Assembly (NCBI GenBank): GCA_002435365.1
Contig: DJMM01000035.1
Location: 1-23,019, forward strand
DNA length: 23,019 nt
From: Ignavibacteriales bacterium UBA6490
Lineage (GTDB): Bacteria > Bacteroidota > Ignavibacteria > Ignavibacteriales > Ignavibacteriaceae
Direction of reading: 5' to 3'
Both the position numbers and the translations under genes were made by a program. Below, piece by piece: positions 15,631-23,019 of this stretch (its first letter is position 1; each line of letters opens with the position of its first letter). The notes beneath the pieces are model-generated. The model saw only the letters and a program-made list of their open reading frames with translations. It was not told where the DNA came from and searched no databases.

Positions 15631-16095
15631 ATGAGTTACCTGGTATTTAAAATTCTGCACATTTTGTTCGCGGTTTTATTTTTAGGAAATATTATTGTTT
15701 CTGTTTTCTGGAAATTGCATTCGGATAAAACAGGTGATCCGAAAATAATTGCTCATACGCTGCGTGGTATTATTAAAGCCGGTAAAATGTTCACAATGCC
15801 GGGCGTCATCGGATTGCTTGTATTTGGTTTTGCCGGGCAGGGCATCGGGAAAATTCCGATAAGCGCACCATGGATTTTATGGTCGCTGGTTTTATATGTT
15901 ATCAGCGGTGCGGCGTTTATGATAAAAGTAAGTCCTCTCCAGAAAAAAATGGCAGCCGTGGCAGAAGAGGGAATTAACGGCAGCTTCGACAGTGCAAAGT
16001 ACAGGGATTATTCACTTGACTGGAATGTGTGGGGCCTGGCAGCTATCATCGCCCCGCTTATTGCACTGGTGCTGATGGTCTTTAAGCCTATGTAG
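15631..16095 (+). CDS. DUF2269-type integral membrane protein
   Basis: The 154-residue protein has four probable membrane helices (about 5-27, 53-70, 80-99 and 133-151) separated by short polar loops, with His10 in the first helix (ILHILFAVLFLGN). This matches the DUF2269 family of small predicted membrane proteins, which resemble CopD-like heme or copper proteins in layout; the biochemical role is unknown. The charged loop at 100-130 is probably cytoplasmic. A GGGAG ribosome site lies before the ATG. It follows the AEC permease by 38 bp and precedes the lipoprotein gene by about 70 bp, suggesting co-transcription with pirin and the permease. The family call is moderate; the membrane topology is clear. 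Confidence 0.78.
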   Translation: MSYLVFKILHILFAVLFLGNIIVSVFWKLHSDKTGDPKIIAHTLRGIIKAGKMFTMPGVIGLLVFGFAGQGIGKIPISAPWILWSLVLYVISGAAFMIKVSPLQKKMAAVAEEGINGSFDSAKYRDYSLDWNVWGLAAIIAPLIALVLMVFKPM

Positions 16096-16166
16096 TTATT
16101 ATTTTATTCTTTGAACAGGGCTGGATAAAAAACTAACTTCAGGACAGTCAAAATCCGGGATTGGAA

Positions 16167-16952
16167 TTGAAAAAATTATACATATTGATCAGCCTGGTTC
16201 AGATTGTCATTCTCCCGGGCTGCGTAAATGACAGCAATGAGCTGAAGCTACTCCCCCTGGAAGGAAAGATTATCATAGGGATAGATGAAGGGTATGATGA
16301 TTACGGTTCCATAGCTCCGCCCTCCGTATTTATTAATTTAACCACTCAAAAAATATACGGGTGCAGCAATTATTATATTTCTGCGGTCTGCAGTGTGGAA
16401 GAAAACCTTATTGAAGTATTTATTAATGGGATTGCCGCGCCGGAAATATGTCTTACTGCATTAGGACCTGCTGCTGCAAGGATTAAAACAGGACTAAAGG
16501 AGGGGAATTATATACTGAGGATAAGGGCTCCCGGATTTGTCGATGAATATTCTGTAGTACTGAACAAAGGTTTTATCCGGGTTGAAGGAGATTCTACTGG
16601 CAGTACATCATTGGCCTGCAGGCAATTTAACAGGTATCCCGAAAAATCCTTTGTCTACCTGTGCGGCACGGTTATAAAGGACTCTTCTTTATGCAGAATG
16701 TTCATCGATACCGTTGGCAGCGTAATAGAACTGCAGCAGTTCGAATTTCCTGAAACGGGGGTAATACCTTATCCGCAATCGTTATACGGCTTTGAATACA
16801 ACATGCCCGCAAAATATTTTTATTATCGGACTGAAGCGGATTATGACAGGATAAAGGGGATTATGGATTCATTTAAGCGATCATACATGCAAAATACCGG
16901 AAATTACATCTGCGTTACGAATTGGATGAACAAAAGTTTCAGCATTCCGTAG
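16167..16952 (+). CDS. Unknown outer- or inner-membrane lipoprotein
   Basis: The product is not recognised. The start is best placed at the second TTG (16167): it gives the classic N-terminus MKKLYILISLVQIVILPGC with lipobox LPGC and Cys19 as the lipid-bearing residue. A GGGA ribosome site lies 6 bp upstream, whereas the TTG at 16161 touches it. The mature part has an Ig-like or carboxypeptidase-regulatory-like beta-domain (about 25-125), suggested by INGIAAPE and KTGLKEGNYILRIRAPGF. A second part (about 135-261) has no family I recognise and ends YICVTNWMNKSFSIP. The mature protein has eight further cysteines, which may form disulfides in the periplasm. It is the last gene of the pirin cluster and is followed by a rho-independent terminator. 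Residues 26-60 (GKIIIGIDEGYDDYGSIAPP) are acidic and Gly-rich. Confidence 0.75.
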   Translation: MKKLYILISLVQIVILPGCVNDSNELKLLPLEGKIIIGIDEGYDDYGSIAPPSVFINLTTQKIYGCSNYYISAVCSVEENLIEVFINGIAAPEICLTALGPAAARIKTGLKEGNYILRIRAPGFVDEYSVVLNKGFIRVEGDSTGSTSLACRQFNRYPEKSFVYLCGTVIKDSSLCRMFIDTVGSVIELQQFEFPETGVIPYPQSLYGFEYNMPAKYFYYRTEADYDRIKGIMDSFKRSYMQNTGNYICVTNWMNKSFSIP

Positions 16953-16963
16953 GAATCTGCCTG

Positions 16964-16993
16964 CCGCAGCAACGCCAGCTGTGGGTTCTTTTT
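16964..16993 (+). terminator. Rho-independent terminator after the lipoprotein gene
   Basis: CCGCAGC (16964-16970) and GCTGTGG (16978-16984) form a 7-bp stem with one G-T pair around the loop AACGCCA, followed by GTTCTTTTT. It lies 12 bp past the lipoprotein stop codon and would close the pirin-to-lipoprotein transcript. Confidence 0.72.
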
Positions 16994-17115
16994 AAAATAC
17001 AGCTGTACACCGATAAATTTAAATAACTCTTGCGCAAAAAAAATATTTTTATTACTATAATATGTAACTTATTCGTGTAACTGTGTTATCAGATCATTGA
17101 CACCTGGAGGGCAAA

Positions 17116-17466
17116 ATGGAGAACCTGAAAAAGGCGGTTATCCTTGAACCGGAAGGGATAATTGCTCTTGATTTAAGTGCAATGTTTAAAAAAATGAAGT
17201 GGGAAGTGCTGGGAACCTTCAAGGATTTTCCGGCTCTGTTTAATTATATCTCATCGGAAAAACCAGACCTGATTATAATAGATTCAAACGATTATTCTGT
17301 TTTTGAAAAGATCAGGACACTGACTGAATTATTTAAAATATGCGTAATCTATCTTACCGAAACCCCGGAAACTGATCAGCTCCAGGTGAATACCCGAAAG
17401 TGTGCATTACTAAAAAAACCTTATCGACCGAAGGAAGTTCTGTCTGCAATTAAGAAGTGCAGCTGA
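17116..17466 (+). CDS. Stand-alone response-regulator receiver domain protein
   Basis: The 116-residue protein is a single CheY-like receiver domain with no output domain. The phospho-acceptor is Asp56 in LIIIDSND; the switch Thr is about Thr81 in VIYLTET; the conserved Lys is Lys101 in KKPYRPKE. The acidic pair at the end of the first strand, usually Glu/Asp-Asp, reads E11-P12-E13, so one metal ligand may be lost and phosphorylation may be weak. The run EGIIALDLSAMFKK resembles receivers of the type that read IIALDL after the acidic pair. A strong GGAGG ribosome site precedes the ATG. It converges on trkH with 11 bp between stop codons. No histidine kinase gene is nearby. The domain call is firm; partner and signal are unknown. 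Confidence 0.83.
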   Translation: MENLKKAVILEPEGIIALDLSAMFKKMKWEVLGTFKDFPALFNYISSEKPDLIIIDSNDYSVFEKIRTLTELFKICVIYLTETPETDQLQVNTRKCALLKKPYRPKEVLSAIKKCS

Positions 17467-17477
17467 AAAAGGGAGTA

Positions 17478-18926
17478 CTATTTTTTCCAGAAGGCTGAAG
17501 AGAATAATATTACCATTGTAAACAGTTCCAGTCTTCCCAGCAGCATTAAAAATGAAAGCAGCCATTTTCCGGCTTCCGGCATATGAGCAAAGTTTGCCAC
17601 CGGCCCCACCGTTCCGATTCCCGGACCCACATTACCGAGGCAGGTAGCCACCGCACCGATAGCAGTAATAAAATCGATGTGCATAAGTGACAATATAAAT
17701 GACCCGGCTATAAAAATAATAATATAAAAGAATACGAAGGCCTGCACATTTTGTACAACGGTTGAACTTATGGTACGCTCGTTCAGCCTAACCGGTATTA
17801 CGGCACTGGGATGCATAAGTCTTTTCAGTTCCAGTACTCCGTTTTTAAATAAAAGCAGATGTCGGACCACCTTAATGCTTCCGGAAGTAGATCCGGCGCA
17901 TCCTCCGATAAACAAAAGGATGAAAAAGATAAATCTTGAAAACGGCGCCCAGTTCTCATAATCCGAAGTTACAAATCCTGTGGTAGTAATCAGAGATACC
18001 ACATGGAACAGCGACTTCCTGAATGTTTCTTCTATATTGAAGTTTACATGTCCCAGGTGAATTAACGTTACAATAACAGTAAAGCCCGCTACCAGAAAGA
18101 GGTATACGCGGAACTCATTATTGTTTTTCAGAAAGCTGAAATTCCTGTGCAGTGCCAGATAATGAATTGTAAAATTTGTACCTGCCAGGAACATAAAGAA
18201 AATAATGACGTATTGAATAAAGGGGGATTCATAAAATGCAATACTCTGATTTTTTGTTGAGAACCCTCCTGTAGCCATGGTAGTAAGACTATGATTTATA
18301 GAGTCAAAAAGATCCATTCCGCCTGCAGTAAGAAGTATTATCTCAGCTAATGTCAGAATAACGTATATTCCCCATAATCGTTTGGCGGTTTCCTTCACCC
18401 TGGGGTGGATTTTATCTTTTGTGGGACCAGGTACTTCGGCTATATAGAGCTGCATACCTCCGATTCCGAGTATCGGCAGTATTGCAAGTGAAAGAACGAT
18501 TATTCCCATTCCTCCCAGCCACTGTGTAAGGCTTCTCCAATAGAGAAGGCCTTCCGGAATTGATTCTATATCTGTAAGGATGGAAGCTCCGGTTGTTGTA
18601 AATCCGGATACTGTTTCAAAGAATGCATTTGTAAAATTCGGTATGGACCCATTGATTATAAAGGGGAGGCTTCCGAAAAGCGACATTGCCAGCCATCCCA
18701 GTGAAACAATAATATATCCCTCCCTTTTTCCCAGCTCCTTATTTTTCAGTTTTCTTGTATAAATCCATACAAGGAAACCTATGAATATGGTAAAGGCTCC
18801 GGAAATAATAATTGCAAGGTGGTCCCCGCTCTTATAGTAGAATGAAAACGGCAGGGCTGTAAAAATAAATCCCCCGATTATCATCAATAAAAATCCGGTA
18901 ACGTTTAGAATTATTTTATAGTTCAT
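17478..18926 (-). CDS. trkH: Trk-type potassium uptake protein, membrane subunit TrkH
   Basis: The 482-residue inner-membrane protein forms the K+ pathway of the Trk system. All four selectivity-filter loops are visible: TTTGAS (110-115), TMATGGFST (216-224), ITTTGFVT (313-320) and CLGNVGPGIG (429-438), each following a pore helix as expected of the M-P-M repeats. About ten to twelve hydrophobic segments are present, and length fits the family. The gene starts 21 bp after the trkA stop codon on the same strand, so TrkA and TrkH are produced together; no clear ribosome site is visible. Convergent with the receiver gene. Confidence 0.96.
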   Translation of the reverse strand: MNYKIILNVTGFLLMIIGGFIFTALPFSFYYKSGDHLAIIISGAFTIFIGFLVWIYTRKLKNKELGKREGYIIVSLGWLAMSLFGSLPFIINGSIPNFTNAFFETVSGFTTTGASILTDIESIPEGLLYWRSLTQWLGGMGIIVLSLAILPILGIGGMQLYIAEVPGPTKDKIHPRVKETAKRLWGIYVILTLAEIILLTAGGMDLFDSINHSLTTMATGGFSTKNQSIAFYESPFIQYVIIFFMFLAGTNFTIHYLALHRNFSFLKNNNEFRVYLFLVAGFTVIVTLIHLGHVNFNIEETFRKSLFHVVSLITTTGFVTSDYENWAPFSRFIFFILLFIGGCAGSTSGSIKVVRHLLLFKNGVLELKRLMHPSAVIPVRLNERTISSTVVQNVQAFVFFYIIIFIAGSFILSLMHIDFITAIGAVATCLGNVGPGIGTVGPVANFAHMPEAGKWLLSFLMLLGRLELFTMVILFSSAFWKK

Positions 18927-18947
18927 TGGGCATTGATAATACGGGAC

Positions 18948-20291
18948 TTACTTTTCGAAGAATTTAACTATCTTTTTTACACCGCTTGGAAGGGAGAAAA
19001 CAACAACCTTATCATTTTCCCTGATTTGTGAATCTCCTACAATTATAAAGCTCTTATTATCCCTGATCACTCCTCCGATAATGGCATCCTTAGGAAAATG
19101 CAGCTCCTTTACCGGCTTTTGCGTAACAGGGGAATTCCGCTGCGCAATATATTCATATACCTCGGCATCTATACCTTCCAGCGATGCTATTGCAAGCACC
19201 TCGCCCTTGCGGATAAAGCGGGAAATATTGTTTGCGGCAATCAGTTTTACATTAATCAAGGAGTCCAGCCCAATGGTATGTGTAAGGGGCACATAATCAA
19301 CTTTATCGACAAGGGCGATAGCTTTTGTAACACCGAGATGTTTTGCCATCAGGCAGCTTATTATATTTGCCTCCGCATCATCGGTCAATGCTATGAACGC
19401 ATCCATATCTATAATGCCTTCCTGTGCCAGCAGGTCCAGGTCCCTTCCGTCGCCATGAATAACAAGGGTACTCTGAAGCATATCAGCGAGAGCGAAACTT
19501 TTATCCTCATTGGATTCAATCAGTTTCACCTGCATTGTGCTTTCAAGCAGCTTTGCCACCCTTCTGCCTATCTTTCCTCCGCCCAGTATCATCAGGTTCT
19601 CGAACTTCTTATTCTCCTTTCCGGAGAGTTTTAGTATCATGTCGATACCTTCGGGAGTAGTAATAACGAACACCATATCGTTTGGAAGAAAGCGGTCGTT
19701 GCCAGCAGGAATGATTGTTTTAAAATTTCTGTATATAGCAACGATCCTGAAATCCGAATTTTGATATTCCCTGGCAGCCTCGGAAATTGATTTATGAATT
19801 ACCGGTGCATCTTTATCTAGTTTAAGTCCCATTACCGATAGCTTTCCCCCTTCGAACTCAAGGATATCGGTTGCTGCAGTTCTGAGAATAAGGCTAACTA
19901 CTTCATTGGCGGCAAGCTCTTCGGGATAGATCATAAAATCTATTCCGAGTTCTTTAAAGTTGACGCCTGAGGAGCTATCCAGGTATTCGGAATTGGCGAT
20001 CCGTGCAATTGTTTTTTTTGCTCCCAGCTTTTTGCCAAGTATAGCTGTTGCAATATTTGTTTCTTCGGAAGGAGTAACCGCAACCAGCAGGTCTGTCTTT
20101 TCTATCTTTGCATCTTTGAGAACCTGCAGGGAGGTAGAAGAACCTTCAATTGTAAGAATATCAGTATTCGAACCAACATGAGAAAGTCTTTCCTCATTTG
20201 TGTCAATTGCAACTATATCGTGGGCTTCCATGGAGAGCTGCTTTGCAAGATGATAACCAACGTCTCCCACGCCTGCTATAATTATTCTCAT
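18948..20291 (-). CDS. trkA: Trk potassium uptake system, NAD-binding regulatory subunit TrkA
   Basis: The start is placed at the internal ATG (20289-20291), because MRIIIAGVGDVGYHLA begins directly with the first Rossmann strand; a longer frame would add 15 hydrophobic residues with no family support. The 447-residue protein has two RCK-N/RCK-C repeats. The first nucleotide site is G7-V-G-D-V-G12 with Asp30 for the ribose; the second is ILGGGKIGRRVAK, near residue 235. The RCK-C halves (about 140-220 and 360-447) would bind ligands. TrkA sits on the cytoplasmic side of TrkH and gates it in response to NADH, NAD+ or ATP. It lies directly upstream of trkH. A TATATTTC box 28 bp upstream is one base off the -7 consensus. 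Confidence 0.95.
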   Translation of the reverse strand: MRIIIAGVGDVGYHLAKQLSMEAHDIVAIDTNEERLSHVGSNTDILTIEGSSTSLQVLKDAKIEKTDLLVAVTPSEETNIATAILGKKLGAKKTIARIANSEYLDSSSGVNFKELGIDFMIYPEELAANEVVSLILRTAATDILEFEGGKLSVMGLKLDKDAPVIHKSISEAAREYQNSDFRIVAIYRNFKTIIPAGNDRFLPNDMVFVITTPEGIDMILKLSGKENKKFENLMILGGGKIGRRVAKLLESTMQVKLIESNEDKSFALADMLQSTLVIHGDGRDLDLLAQEGIIDMDAFIALTDDAEANIISCLMAKHLGVTKAIALVDKVDYVPLTHTIGLDSLINVKLIAANNISRFIRKGEVLAIASLEGIDAEVYEYIAQRNSPVTQKPVKELHFPKDAIIGGVIRDNKSFIIVGDSQIRENDKVVVFSLPSGVKKIVKFFEK

Positions 20292-20319
20292 ATTATGTTC
20301 TGTTAAATAAATAATCAGT

Positions 20320-20327
20320 GAAATATA
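20320..20327 (-). promoter_or_regulatory. Possible -7 promoter element of trkA
   Basis: The minus strand reads TATATTTC, one mismatch from TAnnTTTG, 28 bp before the trkA ATG. It shares the 168-bp divergent gap with the promoter of the type IX-sorted protein. Confidence 0.3.
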
Positions 20328-20364
20328 GCAAAACATTCAGATTTACGAAAAAGGCATTGAAAAA

Positions 20365-20396
20365 TTTGAATATTGCAGCTAAAATATTTAGGTTTG
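20365..20396 (+). promoter_or_regulatory. Strong Bacteroidota-type promoter for the type IX-sorted protein
   Basis: TTTG (20365-20368) and TAGGTTTG (20389-20396) are separated by 20 bp, matching the Bacteroidota -33/-7 consensus (TTTG, 19-21 bp, TAnnTTTG) without mismatch. Transcription would begin near 20403, giving a leader of about 57 bases. This is the best promoter match in the window. Confidence 0.62.
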
Positions 20397-20459
20397 GCAC
20401 AAATAAAGCAGGGCATTTCTGCCACCAATAAAATTTTTTCTAAACAGCGGGAGATCATC

Positions 20460-21758
20460 ATGAAAAAATTTTTGTATCATATTATGTTTCTTTTCACACT
20501 CATTCCGGGTTCTGCATTTCCGCAGCTATTATTCGAAGAAAACTTCTCCTATTCCACCGGTCCCTTGTTCGACGTATCGGCAGGGAACTGGGTAAAATAC
20601 AGTACCGGCACCAGGAATATCGAAGTTCAGGAAGGTAATTTATCATATCCTGGCTATCCATCTTCCGGAACCGGGCGGTATATTTTTCTGGAGGGGGTAT
20701 CAAATGTACAAGCACTACAAAGATATGTAAATAATATAAAGACAGGGAGTGTCTACATTTCATTTCTGGTATCAGTTAAAGATACTCTTAATCTTGATAA
20801 TCTTGGTAGTTCATTTTTTGCATTCACAGACTCAACTGGTCACCCTAAAGGCTATTTATATATAAAAAAAGCAAGTACTCCTGGGTTTATAAAATTAGGT
20901 ATAAGGAAAGGAATCACAAGCACATTTGCTGACTTAGAAATTTTAATTAATGAAACAATAGTTGTGGTGCTAAAATATAAGTTTATTCCTCAAACAATTA
21001 ACGACTCAATATCTCTATGGATAAATCCGCCACTTACAACTGAAGAACCGTTTCCAGATGTTATTGATGTTAATGGAGCAGATTGTCTTGGTATTAAAGG
21101 AATAACTTTAAGGCCGTCCAGCAATTCAGGTAACATTTATCTTGATGGAATCCGATTTGCCAGAACCTGGGCAGAGGCACCGCTGCCCGTTCAGCTTTCA
21201 TCATTTAATGCAGTATTAAGGGGAGACTGTATACTGCTGAGATGGAAAACAGAAACAGAGGTGGATAATTACGGGTTTGATATTGAAAGAAAAATAACTT
21301 CTGTGTATTTAAACGAAGGATGGAAAAAAATAGGATTCTTACAGGGGTACGGCAGCTGTAACGCTCCGAAATACTACTCTTTTCAGGATAATGAGCTCTA
21401 TAACTTCACAAATTATTCTTACAGGTTAAAACAGATTGATAATATGGGGGCATTCACTTATTCCGATGAGATAAGTCTGCAGATTGAAAAACCCGGCATC
21501 TTAGAGCTGCGGCAGAATTATCCCAACCCTTTTAATCCTGAAACTGTGGTCCGGTTTTCAATTCCGGAGGATGGTATTGTAAATATCAATCTGTTTAATA
21601 TTATAGGACAGGAGGTAAGGGAAGTGCTTTCCGGATATTATAATGCGGGGGATCATAAAATAACTATTGATTCAGAAAATCTCCCTGCCGGGATCTATTT
21701 TTGTGTTCTGGCATGGGAAAAACAAAGAAAAATCATCAAAATGACATTAAGCAAATAA
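20460..21758 (+). CDS. Secreted protein with type IX secretion C-terminal sorting domain
   Basis: The start is placed at the ATG at 20460, preceded by a GGGAG ribosome site and giving a clean signal peptide (MKKFLYHIMFLFTLIPGSAFPQ); a frame open further upstream would bury it. The 432-residue protein has an N-terminal region (about 23-235) resembling a jelly-roll or LamG-like module, beginning LLFEENFSYSTGPL. Next is a PVQLSSFNAVLRGDCILLRWKTE segment (about 240-335), typical of fibronectin-like modules before sorting domains. The C-terminal type A sorting domain (about 350-432) carries NYPNPFNPET, then NLFNIIGQEVREVL and PAGIYF. It would be exported across the outer membrane by the type IX system and anchored or released. 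No catalytic residues are recognised, so it is probably structural or adhesive. Bases 20760-21120 are markedly AT-rich (32-34% GC in the parts counted), unlike both ends. Confidence 0.88.
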   Translation: MKKFLYHIMFLFTLIPGSAFPQLLFEENFSYSTGPLFDVSAGNWVKYSTGTRNIEVQEGNLSYPGYPSSGTGRYIFLEGVSNVQALQRYVNNIKTGSVYISFLVSVKDTLNLDNLGSSFFAFTDSTGHPKGYLYIKKASTPGFIKLGIRKGITSTFADLEILINETIVVVLKYKFIPQTINDSISLWINPPLTTEEPFPDVIDVNGADCLGIKGITLRPSSNSGNIYLDGIRFARTWAEAPLPVQLSSFNAVLRGDCILLRWKTETEVDNYGFDIERKITSVYLNEGWKKIGFLQGYGSCNAPKYYSFQDNELYNFTNYSYRLKQIDNMGAFTYSDEISLQIEKPGILELRQNYPNPFNPETVVRFSIPEDGIVNINLFNIIGQEVREVLSGYYNAGDHKITIDSENLPAGIYFCVLAWEKQRKIIKMTLSK

Positions 21759-21780
21759 AACGAGCGGGAACAACCTAATC

Positions 21781-21811
21781 TTGAACCTTGAACCGCAACT
21801 TCTTATCTTTA
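21781..21811 (+). promoter_or_regulatory. Possible promoter of lpxC-fabZ
   Basis: TTG (21781-21783) and TATCTTTA (21804-21811) are 20 bp apart; the second box is one base off TAnnTTTG. The ATG lies 33 bp downstream of it. The gap also contains a direct repeat TTGAACC (21781 and 21788). Confidence 0.4.
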
Positions 21812-21844
21812 GTCCCGATTTTGTTAAAATAAATTAGGACGAAA

Positions 21845-23019
21845 ATGCTGGAACAACAACGTACTATTGCAAAAGAAGTAACCATGTCAGGTATAGGTCT
21901 ACACACAGGTACTTCCTGTAATATGACCTTCAAACCTGCCCCGGAGAATTATGGAATCAGATTTGTCCGTACCGATCTTGGCGGAAATCCCGAAATACCC
22001 GCAACAGCAGATAATGTTGTTGATGTATCCAGGGGTACAACGCTGGGAATAGGTGAAGCGAAAGTCTATACGGTAGAACATGTACTTGCAGCAATAGTCG
22101 GATTACAGATCGATAATATAATAATTGAACTGGATGGAATTGAGCCCCCCATTGGGGACGGCAGCGCAATGCCGTACGTGGAATGTCTTCTTCAGTCAGA
22201 ATTTGTAATTCAGGATGCACCGAAAGATTACCTGATAATTGATCAGACTGTTATGTACCACGATGAAGCAAAGCAGATAGATATTGTTGCGCTTCCGCTG
22301 GACAGCTATCGTGTTACAGTAATGGTGGATTACCAGAACCCGGCACTGGGGAGTCAGCATACCGGCCTTTTTGATCTTGAAAAAGAGTTTGTATCGGATT
22401 TTGCTCCCTCCAGGACTTTTTGCTTCCTGAGTGAAGTGGAAGAACTTGCAAATGCAGGTCTGATTAAGGGAGGCGATATCGATAATGCGGTTGTTATTAT
22501 CGATCACCCTGCAACCAAAGCGGAACTTGAAAATATCAGGAGCAAAATCGGAATCTCCAGGGAAATTACTCTTGGTGAAAATGGTATGCTTAACAATAAG
22601 GAGCTGCGCTTCAGGAATGAACCGGTCAGGCATAAGCTGCTTGACCTGCTGGGAGATCTTGCCCTTATTGGCGCCCCTCTGAAAGCGCAGATACTGGCAG
22701 CCAGACCGGGTCACCGTGCCAATGTTGAATTTGCCAAGCAGGTACGGAAACTTTACCAGCAGAAGAAACTTGTAAAAAAATACCAGCTTGTTAAAAAAGA
22801 GGGGGTAATATTTGATATTAATGCAATTACCAAAATACTCCCGCACAGATACCCGTTCCTGCTTGTTGATAAAATAATCAGCCTGGAAATAGATAAAAAA
22901 GTTATCGGTGTAAAATCCGTTACTTTTAATGAACCTTTTTTCCAGGGACATTTTCCGGGACAGCCGATAATGCCGGGTGTGCTTATTGTTGAAGCAATGG
23001 GACAGACCGGGGGTATTTT
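21845..23019 (+). CDS. Bifunctional LpxC-FabZ, partial (C-terminus beyond right edge)
   Basis: From the ATG at 21845, after an AGGAC ribosome site, the frame stays open for 391 codons to the edge. The LpxC part (1 to about 315) removes the N-linked acetyl group from UDP-3-O-acyl-GlcNAc, the committed step of lipid A synthesis. Zinc and catalytic residues are visible: Glu78-His79 (TVEHVLAA), His263 and Asp267 (HKLLDLLGD), and His290 (PGHRANVEF). The FabZ part begins near 325 (FDINAITKILPHRYPFLLVD). It carries catalytic His369 (GHFPGQPIMPGVL) and Glu383, the dehydratase site acting on 3-hydroxyacyl-ACP. Such fusions are characteristic of the Bacteroidota. Both halves look intact as far as seen; only the end of FabZ is missing. 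The protein is cytoplasmic and shows the organism makes lipid A. Confidence 0.95.
   Translation, partial: MLEQQRTIAKEVTMSGIGLHTGTSCNMTFKPAPENYGIRFVRTDLGGNPEIPATADNVVDVSRGTTLGIGEAKVYTVEHVLAAIVGLQIDNIIIELDGIEPPIGDGSAMPYVECLLQSEFVIQDAPKDYLIIDQTVMYHDEAKQIDIVALPLDSYRVTVMVDYQNPALGSQHTGLFDLEKEFVSDFAPSRTFCFLSEVEELANAGLIKGGDIDNAVVIIDHPATKAELENIRSKIGISREITLGENGMLNNKELRFRNEPVRHKLLDLLGDLALIGAPLKAQILAARPGHRANVEFAKQVRKLYQQKKLVKKYQLVKKEGVIFDINAITKILPHRYPFLLVDKIISLEIDKKVIGVKSVTFNEPFFQGHFPGQPIMPGVLIVEAMGQTGGI

Noticed and set aside
17030..17061. TTGCGC and TATAAT resembling a sigma-70 promoter before the receiver gene
   Set aside because: The spacing is 20 bp rather than 17, the region is AT-rich, and this lineage appears to use a different -7 box.
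19098..19634. Plus-strand frame of 178 codons
   Set aside because: Antisense to trkA, which has clear nucleotide-binding motifs; a shadow frame.
22196..22951. Long open frame on the minus strand (251 codons)
   Set aside because: It is antisense to the lpxC-fabZ frame, which has all catalytic motifs.

Overview
The window reads as chromosomal DNA of a Gram-negative member of the Bacteroidota/Chlorobiota (FCB) group, most likely an Ignavibacteria-like organism. Four signs support this: a bacillithiol-type BshA glycosyltransferase, a fused LpxC-FabZ lipid A enzyme, a secreted protein ending in a type IX secretion sorting domain with the NYPNPFNPET motif, and several upstream copies of TAnnTTTG, the Bacteroidota -7 promoter element. 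GC content looks like about 42% in a sampled gene. Assignment to Ignavibacteria is inference from these traits; no rRNA is present.

Left block (1-4808, minus strand): a heparinase II/III-like protein, a PfkB-family kinase and an RmlD-like sugar-nucleotide reductase are joined by overlapping ends. They are followed after 63 bp by an ECF sigma factor and its zinc-finger anti-sigma factor, which runs off the left edge. The first three look like a cytoplasmic carbohydrate pathway. The heparinase-like member appears to lack the usual active-site residues of its helical domain.

Second block (4902-10125): bshA, a small unknown protein and an RNA m5C methyltransferase (RsmF type) run rightwards. A secreted beta-lactamase-fold serine hydrolase converges on them, and divergent from it lies a class V aminotransferase-fold enzyme.

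Third block (10236-13419): a cysteine-rich DUF3795 protein, a SMUG2-like uracil-DNA glycosylase on the opposite strand, a class I SAM methyltransferase, and a divergent YchF/OLA1-type P-loop NTPase. A 345-bp gap follows (13420-13764) that carries an 11-bp tandem repeat with nested inverted repeats.

Fourth block (13765-16993): pirin, an AEC-family permease, a DUF2269-type membrane protein and an unknown lipoprotein, closed by a rho-independent terminator. After it come a stand-alone receiver-domain protein and, convergent to it, the trkA-trkH potassium uptake pair.

Right end: a type IX-sorted secreted protein with an AT-rich middle section and a strong promoter match, then the lpxC-fabZ fusion, cut by the window edge.

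No tRNA, rRNA, CRISPR array, transposase or integrase was seen. Most of the window is ordinary housekeeping and envelope genes. The features most worth a second look are the coupled heparinase-like/PfkB/RmlD operon and the 11-bp repeat upstream of pirin.
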